A stretch of 64,000 bases of DNA from Azospirillum endophyticum (GCF_016595245.1 NZ_JAENHM010000073.1:1-64000), one strand, 5' to 3'; counted from the stretch's first letter, positions 50,856-62,542 are shown. The notes: a model not told the origin generated them from the letters alone. Numbers and translations are program-made.

Positions 50856-51854
50856 GTGAAGACTCCCGCCTTCTGGTACCGGCCGCCCGGTCTGGCCTCC
50901 ACCCTGCTGGCGCCGCTGGGAGCGCTCTATGGGCTGGCGGGGCGGCGGCGCATCGCCGGGACCGTTCCGCACCGGGTCGCGGTGCCGGTGGTCTGCGTCG
51001 GCAATCTGGTGGCGGGCGGCGCCGGCAAGACGCCGGTCGGGCTGGCGCTGATCGCGGCCTTGCAGGCCCGCGGCGTCGCCGTCCACGCGCTGACCCGCGG
51101 ACATGGCGGGCGGGAGGCGGGTCCCCTGGCGGTCGATCCCGGCCGCCACGGCGCCGCCGACGTCGGTGACGAGGCGATCCTCCTGGCCGGGGCTGCGCCC
51201 TGCTGGGTGGCGCGCGACCGGGTGGCGGGGGCGGAACGCGCGGTTGCCGCCGGGGCCGGCGCCATCGTCATGGATGACGGGTTCCAGAACCCGGCCCTGC
51301 ACAAGGATCTGGCGCTGGTCGTCGCCGACGGCGCGGTCGGCTTCGGCAACGGCCGGCTGATACCCGCCGGACCGTTGCGCGAGCAGGTGGCCGACGGCCT
51401 CGCCCGCGCCGACGCGCTGGTGATCCTCGGCGAGGATCGCCACGGTCTGGCGGCGCTGGCCGGCGGGGTTCCGGTGCTGGCGGCCCGGCTGGAGCCCGAT
51501 CCCGCCGCCGCGGCCCGGCTCGCCGGCCGGGAAGTCCTGGCCTTCGCCGGGATCGGCCGGCCGGAGAAGTTCTTCGCGACGCTGAAGGCGCTCGGCGCCC
51601 GCGTGGTGGAGCGTGTCCCCTTCGCCGACCACCATCCCTACCGCCCGGCCGAGGTGGCGGCCCTGATCGACCGCGCCGCGGCGTCGGGGGCTATGCCGGT
51701 CACCACCGCCAAGGATGCCGTGCGCCTGCCGGCCGATCTGCGGACGAAGGTCGCCGTCCTGCCGGTGTCGGTGCGCTGGGGGGACGAGGAAGCGCTCGCC
51801 GCGCTGCTGACGCATCTGTTGCTGAAAGGAAGCCCCGATGGCCAAGCCGCGTAG
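50856..51854 (+). CDS. lpxK: Tetraacyldisaccharide 4'-kinase
   Basis: LpxK (332 residues) phosphorylates the lipid A precursor at the 4' position, at the inner membrane. The N-terminal membrane helix is LASTLLAPLGALYGLAG; the P-loop is VGNLVAGGAGKTPVGLALIA; DEAILLAG and MDDGFQNPALHKDLALVV are the metal/substrate motifs. PAGPLREQVADGLARADALV follows. The start is GTG 50856, with AGGGAA upstream. The 3' end overlaps the acyltransferase start by 17 bases, so the two are coupled. Confidence 0.95.
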   Translation: MKTPAFWYRPPGLASTLLAPLGALYGLAGRRRIAGTVPHRVAVPVVCVGNLVAGGAGKTPVGLALIAALQARGVAVHALTRGHGGREAGPLAVDPGRHGAADVGDEAILLAGAAPCWVARDRVAGAERAVAAGAGAIVMDDGFQNPALHKDLALVVADGAVGFGNGRLIPAGPLREQVADGLARADALVILGEDRHGLAALAGGVPVLAARLEPDPAAAARLAGREVLAFAGIGRPEKFFATLKALGARVVERVPFADHHPYRPAEVAALIDRAAASGAMPVTTAKDAVRLPADLRTKVAVLPVSVRWGDEEALAALLTHLLLKGSPDGQAA

Positions 51855-52734
51855 TCCGCTGCAGCGATGGCTGACGCGCCGGATCGGGTATCCGCTGGAG
51901 GCGGTGCTGGTCCTTGGTGTCTGCCGGCTGTTCCGGGCGCTGCCGCTCGACCGCGCCTCGGCGCTCGGCGGCTGGATCGGGCGCACGGTCGGGCCGTGGC
52001 TGCCCAACAGCGCCCGTGCCCGGCGCAACCTGACCCGCGCCTTTCCGGAGAAGGGCAGTGCGGAGATCGAGGCGATCGTTCGCGGGATGTGGGACAATCT
52101 CGGCCGGACCATCGCCGAATACCCGCATCTGGAGCAGATCGGCCGCGAGCGGGTCGAGGTGGTCGGCGCCGAACACGTCGACAGGCTGCGCGAGGACGGC
52201 AAGGCCGGCATCATCGTTACCGGCCATCTGGCGAACTGGGAGGTGCAGCCGGTCGCCGCCCGCCTGCATGGGCTGGAAGTGGGCGTGGTCTACCGCGCGC
52301 CCAACAACCCAATTGTTGGCGAACTGCTGCTGAAGCTGCGCGGGGTGGCGTTGGGAACCCAGATCCCCAAGGGACCGGACGGCGCGCGCATGCTGCTGCG
52401 CCATCTGACCAGGGGCGGCCATGTCGGCATGCTGATCGACCAGAAGATGAACGACGGCATACCGGTGCCCTTCTTCGGCCGCGATGCGATGACCGCTCCG
52501 GCGGCGGCCGTCCTCGGCATCAAGCTGAACCTGCCGCTTTGCCCCACACGGACCGAACGGCTCGACGGCGCCCGTTTCCGCCTCACCGTCCTCCCGCCGG
52601 AGGAATACCCGACCAGCGGCGACCGCAATGCGGATGCGCGAATTCTGATGGAACGGCTGAACCGCCTGTTGGAGGATTGGATCCGCGACAAGCCGGCGCA
52701 ATGGCTGTGGATCCACCGCCGATGGCCTGACTGA
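51838..52734 (+). CDS. Lysophospholipid/lipid A acyltransferase (HtrB/LpxL family)
   Basis: 298 residues. The late acyltransferase fold is shown by LPNSARARRNLTRAFPEKGS, IVTGHLANWEVQPVAARLHG with the HX4E catalytic motif, VVYRAPNNPIVGELLLKLRG, IDQKMNDGIPVPFFGRDAMT, and the C-terminal QWLWIHRRW. It transfers a secondary acyl chain to Kdo-lipid A on the inner face of the inner membrane. Its start lies inside lpxK, typical of these operons. It completes a waaA-lpxK-htrB lipid A set. Confidence 0.92.
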   Translation: MAKPRSPLQRWLTRRIGYPLEAVLVLGVCRLFRALPLDRASALGGWIGRTVGPWLPNSARARRNLTRAFPEKGSAEIEAIVRGMWDNLGRTIAEYPHLEQIGRERVEVVGAEHVDRLREDGKAGIIVTGHLANWEVQPVAARLHGLEVGVVYRAPNNPIVGELLLKLRGVALGTQIPKGPDGARMLLRHLTRGGHVGMLIDQKMNDGIPVPFFGRDAMTAPAAAVLGIKLNLPLCPTRTERLDGARFRLTVLPPEEYPTSGDRNADARILMERLNRLLEDWIRDKPAQWLWIHRRWPD

Positions 52735-52768
52735 GCGCTCACCGTACCGTCCGAAGGCGCGCCCCGCG

Positions 52769-53431
52769 ATGACCCTGCCGCTCGACCCCCATCTGCTGCA
52801 ACTCTATGTGATCGCCGTCTGCGTCCTGGTCCTGGCGCCGGGGCCGGATTCGCTGCTGGTGCTGACCCGCAGCATCGCCGACGGCCGGCAGGCCGGGGTG
52901 GTGGCGACGCTGGGGATCTGTGTTGGCAACACCGTTCATTCGCTGCTGGCCGCAGCCGGGATCTCCGCGCTGATCGCGGCGTCGGCGTCGCTGTTCGACC
53001 TGCTGCGTTATGCGGGGGGCGCCTATCTGGCCTGGATCGGCCTGCGGTCCCTGTGGGGGGTCTGGGCCGGCCGCGGTGCCGAACCCGCTGAGGCGATCGA
53101 GGCGGCGGCACCGGCGCCGGCGGCCCGCGTCTTCCTCCAGGCGCTGCTGACCAACCTGCTGAACCCGAAGATCATCCTGTTCCAGTTGGCCTTCGTGCCG
53201 CAGTTCATCGCCCCGGACCTGGGCCATGTGGCCCTGCAGACCTTCATCCTCGGCAACATCATCTCGGTGCTGGGCGGCCTCTATCTGGTCGGCATCGCCG
53301 CGCTCAGCGCCGGGGCCGCGCGGCGGGTGTTGTCCAGCCCGCGGGTGCGGACGGCGCTGGATGGCATCGCCGGAGTGCTGTTCCTGGGTTTCGCGGTGCG
53401 GCTGCTGCTGACCGACCGCAAGTTCGCGTGA
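52769..53431 (+). CDS. LysE/RhtB family amino-acid exporter
   Basis: 220 residues, six transmembrane helices. The N-terminal motif is VLVLAPGPDSLLVLTRSIAD with PGPD, and GVVATLGICVGNTVHSLLAA follows; the later motif is TNLLNPKIILFQLAFVPQFI. A member of the exporter family that removes surplus amino acids or lactones. It is distinct from the paralogue at 48441. It begins 34 bases after the acyltransferase; no other gene follows on the plus strand until the hybrid kinase. Confidence 0.9.
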   Translation: MTLPLDPHLLQLYVIAVCVLVLAPGPDSLLVLTRSIADGRQAGVVATLGICVGNTVHSLLAAAGISALIAASASLFDLLRYAGGAYLAWIGLRSLWGVWAGRGAEPAEAIEAAAPAPAARVFLQALLTNLLNPKIILFQLAFVPQFIAPDLGHVALQTFILGNIISVLGGLYLVGIAALSAGAARRVLSSPRVRTALDGIAGVLFLGFAVRLLLTDRKFA

Positions 53432-53465
53432 GGCCGGGGGCTTTCCCCGACCTCACCGCAAACCG

Positions 53466-54311
53466 TCACCACAGATCGTCCTCGTCCTCCGCCCCGGTGT
53501 CGACGTCGAAGGTGGCCGTCTGCCGGACGACCGGATGGCGGCCCTTCCATTCCTCGAAATCCGCCACCAGCGCCGGGCGGATGCCGAGCGCCAGCACCGG
53601 GCAGCCGCCGCCGCGGCCGGCGTCCAGGCGGTAGAGCAGCTTCTTCATCCAGGTGGTGCTGGCGCCGTACTTGTTCTGGAAGTTCTTCATCTCCACCCGC
53701 CGCGCCACCTCGGTGAACAGCGGGATCAGTTCCGCGCTGCGGGTCAGCAGGACGCCGGCATTGATGATGCCGCATTCGTAGAAGGTGCGGGCGGCATAGA
53801 GGTCGCGATCGAAGGTCTGGTCCTTGCTGTTCCATTCCAGGTCGAAGGACACGCGCTCCTTCACGAAGTCGATCTTGTGCCCGTCGATGAAGCCGTTGAC
53901 CTTGTACAGCTCCTCGCGCTGGCGCTGCTCCGTCACGGTCTGGCCGCGGTTCTTGCCGGCGACGCGGCGCTTCTCCTCGTGCGTCACGATCATCTTGGTG
54001 ATGAACAGGTCGCCGCGGATTCGCGTCTCGTTCCAGCCCAGCGGGTTCAGCATCCGCTCCATCGTCTTGGCGATCTGCGACTTGTTGCCGCCCGACGCCA
54101 CGATGTCCTCGGTGCGGATGCGGAACTCCATCAGCTTTTCGGTGATCTCGCGGAACTCGGGCGTGCAGGCATGGGCCAGGATGCGCGCCGCGTTGCGGTA
54201 GCTGTGCACCTCGTACAGGTCGAGGAAGCCCGGCGGGAACAGGTCGCCCAGGTCGGGATCGCGCGCCTCGATCAGCGGGGCCTTGTCGTGGATGCAGGCA
54301 AGCAGGTTCAT
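53466..54311 (-). CDS. BglII/BstYI-family restriction endonuclease-like protein, no methyltransferase nearby
   Basis: 281 residues. It resembles the BglII endonuclease family: YEVHSYRNAARILAHACTPE, EFRIRTEDIVASGGNKSQIA, the catalytic-centre stretch HKIDFVKERVSFDLEWNSKD (D148, E159) and FDRDLYAARTFYECGIINAG, and NKYGASTTWMKKLLYRLD with GRGGGCPVLALGI at the end. These enzymes cut palindromic sites such as A-GATCT; in BglII a Gln follows the Glu two residues on, while here it is Asn (N161). There is no DNA methyltransferase nearby, nor signs of recent transfer, so it may be inactive on DNA, domesticated, or paired with a distant methylase. ATG 54311 begins the family-like region. Confidence 0.75.
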   Translation of the reverse strand: MNLLACIHDKAPLIEARDPDLGDLFPPGFLDLYEVHSYRNAARILAHACTPEFREITEKLMEFRIRTEDIVASGGNKSQIAKTMERMLNPLGWNETRIRGDLFITKMIVTHEEKRRVAGKNRGQTVTEQRQREELYKVNGFIDGHKIDFVKERVSFDLEWNSKDQTFDRDLYAARTFYECGIINAGVLLTRSAELIPLFTEVARRVEMKNFQNKYGASTTWMKKLLYRLDAGRGGGCPVLALGIRPALVADFEEWKGRHPVVRQTATFDVDTGAEDEDDLW

Positions 54312-54486
54312 GACGGCACATGCGCGATGGAAAGCGGCGCCACCATGGCGTCTGCAGTCCGGCAAATCCATCCTTTCCGGCCGAGGATGCCATCGGGGGC
54401 CGAACTGGCGGCCATTCCTGCACCTATGGTAAGGTCGCCCGCGCGCCGGGGTGGAAAATGCGCGGCCAGTTCGCCGGGGGACCGTG

Positions 54487-57564
<3,078 letters not shown>

Positions 57565-57610
57565 ACCCGCACCCGCGCAGGCTGTAGCGAAACCGACATG
57601 AGCGTCGCCT

Positions 57611-57626
57611 TGTCGCCTTTGCGACA
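57611..57626 (+). promoter_or_regulatory. NifA upstream activator sequence
   Basis: TGT (57611-57613), ten bases, ACA (57624-57626): exactly the TGT-N10-ACA consensus for NifA, and nearly palindromic (TGTCGCCTTTGCGACA). It lies about 80 bases before the -24/-12 promoter, the usual spacing for nif genes. A second partial TGT half-site (about 57638) follows. Confidence 0.85.
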
Positions 57627-57693
57627 AGTGCGCGGCTTGTCCTGCCTTTCAGGAAAATTCAATGATTTCTGCGAGTTAGGAGGATTCTTCCGG

Positions 57694-57710
57694 CTGGCAC
57701 GCCGCTTGCT
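57694..57710 (+). promoter_or_regulatory. Sigma-54 (-24/-12) promoter of fixABCX
   Basis: CTGGCACG (57694-57701), four bases, then TTGCT (57706-57710) matches the consensus YTGGCACG-N4-TTGC. The GG at 57696-57697 and GC at 57708-57709 have the required ten-base spacing. It lies about 80 bases before the fixA start, and a NifA site is upstream, so fixABCX should be switched on by NifA with RpoN. Confidence 0.92.
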
Positions 57711-57789
57711 GTCCTGGGGATATCCCGGCCCGGTGCCGGCCCCAACCCACATGCACGCCACAGCGAGAGCGGAAGCCAAGGAGAACGGG

Positions 57790-58641
57790 ATGCACATCGT
57801 CGTCTGTATCAAACAGGTGCCCGACAGCGCCCAGATCCGCATCCATCCCGTCACCAACACCATCATGCGGCAGGGCGTGCCCGCCATCATCAACCCGTTC
57901 GACCTGTTCTCGCTGGAAGAGGCGTTGCGGCTGAAGGACAGGGTGGGCGCCCGCGTCACCGTGCTGACCATGGGGCCGCCGATGGCGGAGACCTCGCTGC
58001 GCAAGGCGCTGTCGCTGGGGGCGGACGACGCGGTGCTGCTGACCGACCGCAAGTTCGCGGGATCCGACACGCTGGCGACCTCCTACGCCCTGACCTCGGC
58101 CATCCGGAAGCTGGCGGAGGAGGAGCCGGTCGACATCGTCTTCTGCGGCAAGCAGACGGTGGACGGCGACACCGCCCAGGTCGGCCCCGGCATCGCCACC
58201 CGCCTCGGCTTCGAACAGCTGACCTACATCACCAAGATCGAGGATCTGGACACGGCGTCCAACGAAATCGTGGTGCAGCGCCGGTCCGAGGGCGGCGTTC
58301 AGGTGCTGAAGACCAAGCTGCCCTGCATGATCACCATGCTGGAAGGCACCAACACCATCCGCTTCGGCAAGATGGACGACCTGTTCCGTGCCGCCCGCTA
58401 CGAGCTGAAGACCTGGAGCCGCGACTTCACCGGTGCCGAGGAGGGCCGCGTCGGCTTGAAGGGCTCGCCGACCGTGGTGTCGAAGGTGTTCGTGCCGAAG
58501 CCGCGCGCCGAGAAGGCGAAGATGATCCAGGCCGACACCGATACCCCCGATGCGCAGGCCGCCGCCGCCATCGACGCCATCTTCGGCGCCCAGCCCAAGC
58601 TGGCCGACGACCTGCTCGCCCGCGCCGCGGCCGGGCTTTGA
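57790..58641 (+). CDS. fixA: Electron transfer flavoprotein beta subunit FixA
   Basis: FixA (283 residues) is the beta-like subunit of the FixABCX complex, which bifurcates electrons from NADH to ferredoxin or flavodoxin (for nitrogenase) and quinone. Seen: HIVVCIKQVPDSAQIRIHPV, VTVLTMGPPMAETSLRKALS, LGADDAVLLTDRKFAGSDTL, and IVFCGKQTVDGDTAQVGPGI. AAGGAG precedes ATG 57790. It is the first of four co-oriented genes behind a sigma-54/NifA promoter. Confidence 0.97.
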   Translation: MHIVVCIKQVPDSAQIRIHPVTNTIMRQGVPAIINPFDLFSLEEALRLKDRVGARVTVLTMGPPMAETSLRKALSLGADDAVLLTDRKFAGSDTLATSYALTSAIRKLAEEEPVDIVFCGKQTVDGDTAQVGPGIATRLGFEQLTYITKIEDLDTASNEIVVQRRSEGGVQVLKTKLPCMITMLEGTNTIRFGKMDDLFRAARYELKTWSRDFTGAEEGRVGLKGSPTVVSKVFVPKPRAEKAKMIQADTDTPDAQAAAAIDAIFGAQPKLADDLLARAAAGL

Positions 58642-58666
58642 CGATCCATCCGCGGGAGATCCGACG

Positions 58667-59746
58667 ATGAGCGAACCGAGCAAGCCCCAGGGCCGCAAGT
58701 TCCAGCTTCCCGAACACCTGAAGGTTTACCAGAACGTCTGGGTGATCGTGGAGCAGGAGCGCGGCATCGTCCACTCCGTGTCGCTGGAACTGCTGGGTGA
58801 AGCCCGCAAGCTGGCCGACAAGCTGGGGGTGGAGGTTGGTGCGGTGGTTCTGGGCGCCGAAAGCCCCGACCTGAACCGCATCTGCGGCGATGCCATCGGC
58901 TACGGCGCCGACATCGTCTACAAGGTGACCGATCCGGCGCTGGCCGACTACCGAACCGATCCCTATTGCCGGGTCATGACCGAGGTGGTGAACACCCACA
59001 AGCCGGAGATCGTGCTGCTGGGCGCCACCACGCTGGGCCGCGACCTGGCCGGCGCCATCGCCACCACGCTGGCGACCGGCCTGACCGCCGACTGCACCGA
59101 ACTGGACATCTACGCCGACAACCGCTCGCTGGCCGCCACCCGGCCGACCTTCGGCGGCACGCTGCTCTGCACCATCCAGACCTTGGCCTACCGGCCGCAG
59201 ATGGCGACGGTGCGCCCGCGCGTCATGGCGATGCCGGATCGCGACGATGCCCGCACCGGCCGGGTCGTCGAAATCCGGCCGGTCCTCCGCGAAGAGGACA
59301 TCGTTACCAAGGTCCTGAACTTCATCGCCGACCGCGAGCAGAACGAGGCGCAGCTGGCCTTCGCCGACATCATCGTGTCGGCCGGCAAGGGGCTCGGCAA
59401 GGTCGAGAACATGAAGCTGGTCTTCGACCTCGCCCGGGTCCTGGGGGCCGAGGTCGGGGTGACCCGCCCGCTGGTCCAGGCCGGCTGGGCGACCAACGAC
59501 CGTCAGGTCGGGCAGACCGGCAAGACCGTCCGTCCGAAGCTGTACATCGCCGCCGGCATCTCCGGCGCCATCCAGCATCGGGTCGGCATGGAGAAATCCG
59601 ACCTCATCCTGGCGATCAACACCGATCCCAACGCGACGATCTTCGACTTCGCCCATCTCGGGCTGGTCGGCGACGCGCTGAAGATCCTGCCGGCGCTGAC
59701 CGATGCCTTCGGCCGCCGCCTGTCCGTCAACCGCATGGCCGGCTGA
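58667..59746 (+). CDS. fixB: Electron transfer flavoprotein alpha subunit FixB
   Basis: FixB (359 residues) is the alpha-like ETF subunit that holds FAD. It has VWVIVEQERGIVHSVSLELL at the N-terminus, VLGAESPDLNRICGDAIGYG and HKPEIVLLGATTLGRDLAGA, and the C-terminal FAD-binding domain with RPLVQAGWATNDRQVGQTGK, TVRPKLYIAAGISGAIQHRV and ILAINTDPNATIFDFAHLGL. It follows fixA by 25 bases with GGGAGA as ribosome-binding site. Confidence 0.97.
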   Translation: MSEPSKPQGRKFQLPEHLKVYQNVWVIVEQERGIVHSVSLELLGEARKLADKLGVEVGAVVLGAESPDLNRICGDAIGYGADIVYKVTDPALADYRTDPYCRVMTEVVNTHKPEIVLLGATTLGRDLAGAIATTLATGLTADCTELDIYADNRSLAATRPTFGGTLLCTIQTLAYRPQMATVRPRVMAMPDRDDARTGRVVEIRPVLREEDIVTKVLNFIADREQNEAQLAFADIIVSAGKGLGKVENMKLVFDLARVLGAEVGVTRPLVQAGWATNDRQVGQTGKTVRPKLYIAAGISGAIQHRVGMEKSDLILAINTDPNATIFDFAHLGLVGDALKILPALTDAFGRRLSVNRMAG

Positions 59747-59774
59747 CCGCCGGACGAGAAAGGAGCCTGTCGAG

Positions 59775-61076
59775 ATGGTCGAAAAGTTCGACGCCATCGT
59801 CATCGGTGCCGGCCCGTCCGGCAACGCCGCAACCTATACCCTGGCCAAGCAGGGCCTGAAGGTCCTGCAACTGGAGCGCGGCGAATATCCCGGCGCCAAG
59901 AACGTCCAGGGCGGCATCATGTACGCCCATGAACTGGAGAAGATCATTCCGGATTTCCGGGAGGATTGCCCGACCGAGCGCCACATCATCGAGCAGCGGG
60001 TCTGGCTGCTGGGCGACGACAGCTATGTCGGCACCAACTACCGTTCGGAATCCTTCAACAGCGACAAGCCGAACCGCTACACCATCATCCGCGCCAACAT
60101 CGACAAATGGTGGGGCGAGCAGATCCGCAAGGTCGGCGGTCTCCAGATCTGCGAGACCACGGTGACGGAACTGATCCGCGACCCGTCGGGCAAGGTGATC
60201 GGCGTCCGCACCGACCGCGAGGGCGGGGAAATCCTGGCGGATGTCGTCATCATGGCCGACGGCGTCAACGCGCTGCTTGCCAAGCGCGCCAACCTTCAGA
60301 CCGAAGCGGCGCCGGAGAATGTGGCGCTGGCGGTCAAGGAAATCCTTTTCATCGATCCGGAACTGATCCAGCAGCGCTTCGGCATCAAGGAGGACGAAGG
60401 CGTCGTCATCGAGATCATGGGCAAGGTGACCAAGGGGATGGTCGGCACCGCCTTCCTCTACACCAACAAGGAATCGCTGACGATCGGGATCGGCTGCCTG
60501 ATCTCCGACTTCAAGAACGGCGATTGTCCGCCCTACCGGATGCTGGAGGATTTGAAGAACCACCCCGTCATCAAGCCGCTGATCGAAGGGGCGGAGATGA
60601 AGGAATATGCCGCCCACATGATCCCGGAGGGCGGTTACAAGGCGGTTCCGCAGCTCTACGGCGACGGCTGGATGGTGGTCGGCGACGCCGCCCACTTCAA
60701 CAACGCCGCCCACCGCGAGGGCTCCAACCTCGCCATGGCCTCGGGCCGCATGGCGGCGGAGACGGTGCTCGAACTGAAGGCCGCCGGCAAGGGCTTCACC
60801 GCGTCTAATCTCGCGGCCTACAAGAAGAAGCTCGACGACAGCTTCATCATGAAGGACCTCAAGAAGTATCGCGAGCTGCCCGGCATCATGCACGGCAACA
60901 AGCAGTTCTTCGGCACCTATCCCGACGAGATCACCGCGGCGGCCCACAATTGGTTCACCGTGGACAGCGTCGACAAGAAGTCGAAGGAGAAGCAGATCAT
61001 GAAGTCCTTCATCAAGCGGCGCTCGGTGATGGGACTGGTCGGTGATGCAATCAAGCTGGTGAGGGCCGTACGATGA
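59775..61076 (+). CDS. fixC: FixC, FAD-dependent ETF-quinone oxidoreductase-like protein
   Basis: FixC (433 residues) passes electrons from FixAB to quinone and FixX. The N-terminal Rossmann motif is DAIVIGAGPSGNAATYTLAK, followed by YPGAKNVQGGIMYAHELEKI. Later YGDGWMVVGDAAHFNNAAHR and EGSNLAMASGRMAAETVLE are the FAD-binding GD motif. The family is close to ETF-ubiquinone oxidoreductase without the iron-sulfur domain, which FixX supplies. ATG 59775 has AAGGAG upstream. Its stop overlaps the fixX start by four bases. Confidence 0.97.
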   Translation: MVEKFDAIVIGAGPSGNAATYTLAKQGLKVLQLERGEYPGAKNVQGGIMYAHELEKIIPDFREDCPTERHIIEQRVWLLGDDSYVGTNYRSESFNSDKPNRYTIIRANIDKWWGEQIRKVGGLQICETTVTELIRDPSGKVIGVRTDREGGEILADVVIMADGVNALLAKRANLQTEAAPENVALAVKEILFIDPELIQQRFGIKEDEGVVIEIMGKVTKGMVGTAFLYTNKESLTIGIGCLISDFKNGDCPPYRMLEDLKNHPVIKPLIEGAEMKEYAAHMIPEGGYKAVPQLYGDGWMVVGDAAHFNNAAHREGSNLAMASGRMAAETVLELKAAGKGFTASNLAAYKKKLDDSFIMKDLKKYRELPGIMHGNKQFFGTYPDEITAAAHNWFTVDSVDKKSKEKQIMKSFIKRRSVMGLVGDAIKLVRAVR

Positions 61077-61366
61077 GCATCGTGGTGAAGGTCGAAGAGA
61101 AGCTCTATCAGAACCGCTACATCGTCGACGAAAGCCGGCCGCACATCCAGATCAAGAGCGAGGAGGCCTGCAAGAGCTGCGACCGCCAAGCCTGTACGGT
61201 CTGCTGCCCGGCCGCCTGCTACAGCAGGAACGAGACCGGCGGCGTCACGCTGGTCACCGACGGCTGCCTGGAATGCGGGACCTGCCGCGTCGTCTGCCAG
61301 GACAAGGGCAACATCGCCTGGGATTATCCCCGTGGCGGCTACGGCATCAGCTACAAGTTCGGCTGA
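61073..61366 (+). CDS. fixX: Ferredoxin-like protein FixX
   Basis: FixX (97 residues) is the two-[4Fe-4S] ferredoxin partner of FixC. The clusters are seen as C33-x2-C36-x4-C41-x2-C44 with C45 and C49, and C65-x2-C68-x2-C71-x3-C75, ending with the conserved GGYGISYKFG. ATG overlaps the fixC stop (ATGA). A stem-loop terminator follows, so fixABCX is one operon. Confidence 0.96.
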   Translation: MSIVVKVEEKLYQNRYIVDESRPHIQIKSEEACKSCDRQACTVCCPAACYSRNETGGVTLVTDGCLECGTCRVVCQDKGNIAWDYPRGGYGISYKFG

Positions 61367-61400
61367 TCGGCGGCCTCCGGCATTTCCTCGAGTTCTCCAT

Positions 61401-61437
61401 CGGCCTCCGCGCTGCGATGCGCGGAGGCCGATTTGTT
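61401..61437 (+). terminator. Intrinsic terminator of fixABCX
   Basis: CGGCCTCCGCGC (61401-61412) pairs exactly with GCGCGGAGGCCG (61419-61430) over a six-base loop, then ATTTGTT. It is 34 bases after the fixX stop. The response-regulator gene is convergent on the other side (stop at 61468). Confidence 0.8.
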
Positions 61438-61467
61438 GTCTGGCGGGTGGGCCTGCGGCGGAGACCC

Positions 61468-61875
61468 TTATCCCTCCGTCCGCAACAGCTTGGCCGCCTG
61501 GTCCAGTGCCCTTTGCAGTTCCGCCGGGAAGTAAGGCTTGCGCACGAAGCCGAAGGGATCGCATTCCGCGGCGCGGTGACGGGTCTCGGGGTCGGCGAAG
61601 GCGGAGGTGAAGATGCAGCGGATGCCGGTGCGTGCATGGATCGCCGCCGCGGCCTCGATCCCGTCGCGCAGCCCGAGCAGGCGGATGTCCATCATGACGA
61701 TGTCCGGCCGCAGCCTTTCCGCCGCCTCGATCGCGGCATCGGCATTGTCTTCGATCCCGACGACGGCGAATCCGAGCATCCCCAGGACCTCTTCCAAGGC
61801 CATGGCGGCGAGGCTCTCATCTTCGACGATGAGGATGCGAACGGGCGGATCTGAAACGGAAGAAAAATCTGTCAT
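61468..61875 (-). CDS. Single-domain response regulator
   Basis: 135 residues, receiver only, no output domain. VRILIVEDESLAAMALEEVL has the acidic pocket (E18, D19), the phosphorylated D63 is in DIVMMDIRLLGLRDG, T90 in IFTSAFADP and K113 in FVRKPYFPAEL. It is CheY-like in size but close in sequence to the receivers that often stand alone in alphaproteobacterial genomes. Partner kinase unknown; the frameshifted kinase and the hybrid kinase of this window are candidates only by proximity. It converges on fixABCX. Confidence 0.88.
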   Translation of the reverse strand: MTDFSSVSDPPVRILIVEDESLAAMALEEVLGMLGFAVVGIEDNADAAIEAAERLRPDIVMMDIRLLGLRDGIEAAAAIHARTGIRCIFTSAFADPETRHRAAECDPFGFVRKPYFPAELQRALDQAAKLLRTEG

Positions 61876-61887
61876 CTTGATCGCAAG

Positions 61888-61915
61888 GGTCCTGTCACAG
61901 AAATCCTACAGGACC
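61888..61915 (-). promoter_or_regulatory. 8-bp dyad upstream of the response regulator
   Basis: GGTCCTGT (61888-61895) and ACAGGACC (61908-61915) are perfect reverse complements separated by 12 bases. They stand 13-40 bases upstream of the response regulator start on the minus strand, so this may be an operator for autoregulation. The region 61876-62164 contains no other clear feature. Confidence 0.45.
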
Positions 61916-62164
61916 AGCACACTCGGCGAACCCTAAAAGCGTGGGATTATGACCAATGGCGCGGTCTGCGCCGGATGCATGGGTCTCGGTACGGAGGCGT
62001 CACACCGATCGTCGCGATGCCCTTGTTTTTCACCCGCACGGCGTACCATCTCTATCTCAGGACTGTTTAAACGAGCGAACATTGCGGACCGGCCCCTGTC
62101 CTTTGTGGACCATTGACGGGGGCGCTCCCTTTCAACCGCTCCCTATTCCATGAGGAGGCCGATG

Positions 62165-62464
62165 ATGGACCTGCGCGTCTGTTTCGAGAACATGGAGAGC
62201 GTCAACGTCAACGACGCGGCGATGATGAAGCATTACACCAAGAGCTATCTGGCGGATTTCGATCCGGAATGGGCCGGATTCATCATGCTTCCCCACGACG
62301 AGACCATGCGCGCGACGATGGAGCCCGCTTGGCAGGTGTTGATCCGCGACGCCACCCCGCGGACGGAGCAGGAGCTGCTGCGCTACATCGATGAAAATCC
62401 GATGGCGGCCTACCATGTCCACGTCTATCGGCGCGACGTCGGCAACGAGCGCAAGGTCCATTGA
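62165..62464 (+). CDS. Small protein of unknown function between fixX and nifW
   Basis: 99 residues, no recognised family. It starts MDLRVCFENMESVNVNDAAM and has YTKSYLADFDPEWAGFIMLP, HDETMRATMEPAWQVLIRDA and YIDENPMAAYHVHVYRRDVG. No membrane segment or signal. GGAGG lies six bases before ATG 62165, which is preferred to the ATG at 62150 and 62162. It lies between the fix operon and the divergent nif genes and may be co-regulated with them, but no sigma-54 site is seen in front. Confidence 0.7.
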   Translation: MDLRVCFENMESVNVNDAAMMKHYTKSYLADFDPEWAGFIMLPHDETMRATMEPAWQVLIRDATPRTEQELLRYIDENPMAAYHVHVYRRDVGNERKVH

Positions 62465-62542
62465 CCCTGCGCACCCTTGCGAAGCGCCCGCCGCAAGCGG
62501 TCTGCGCTTCGCCGGGGCGTAGCGGTCCCTGGGACCGGGAGT

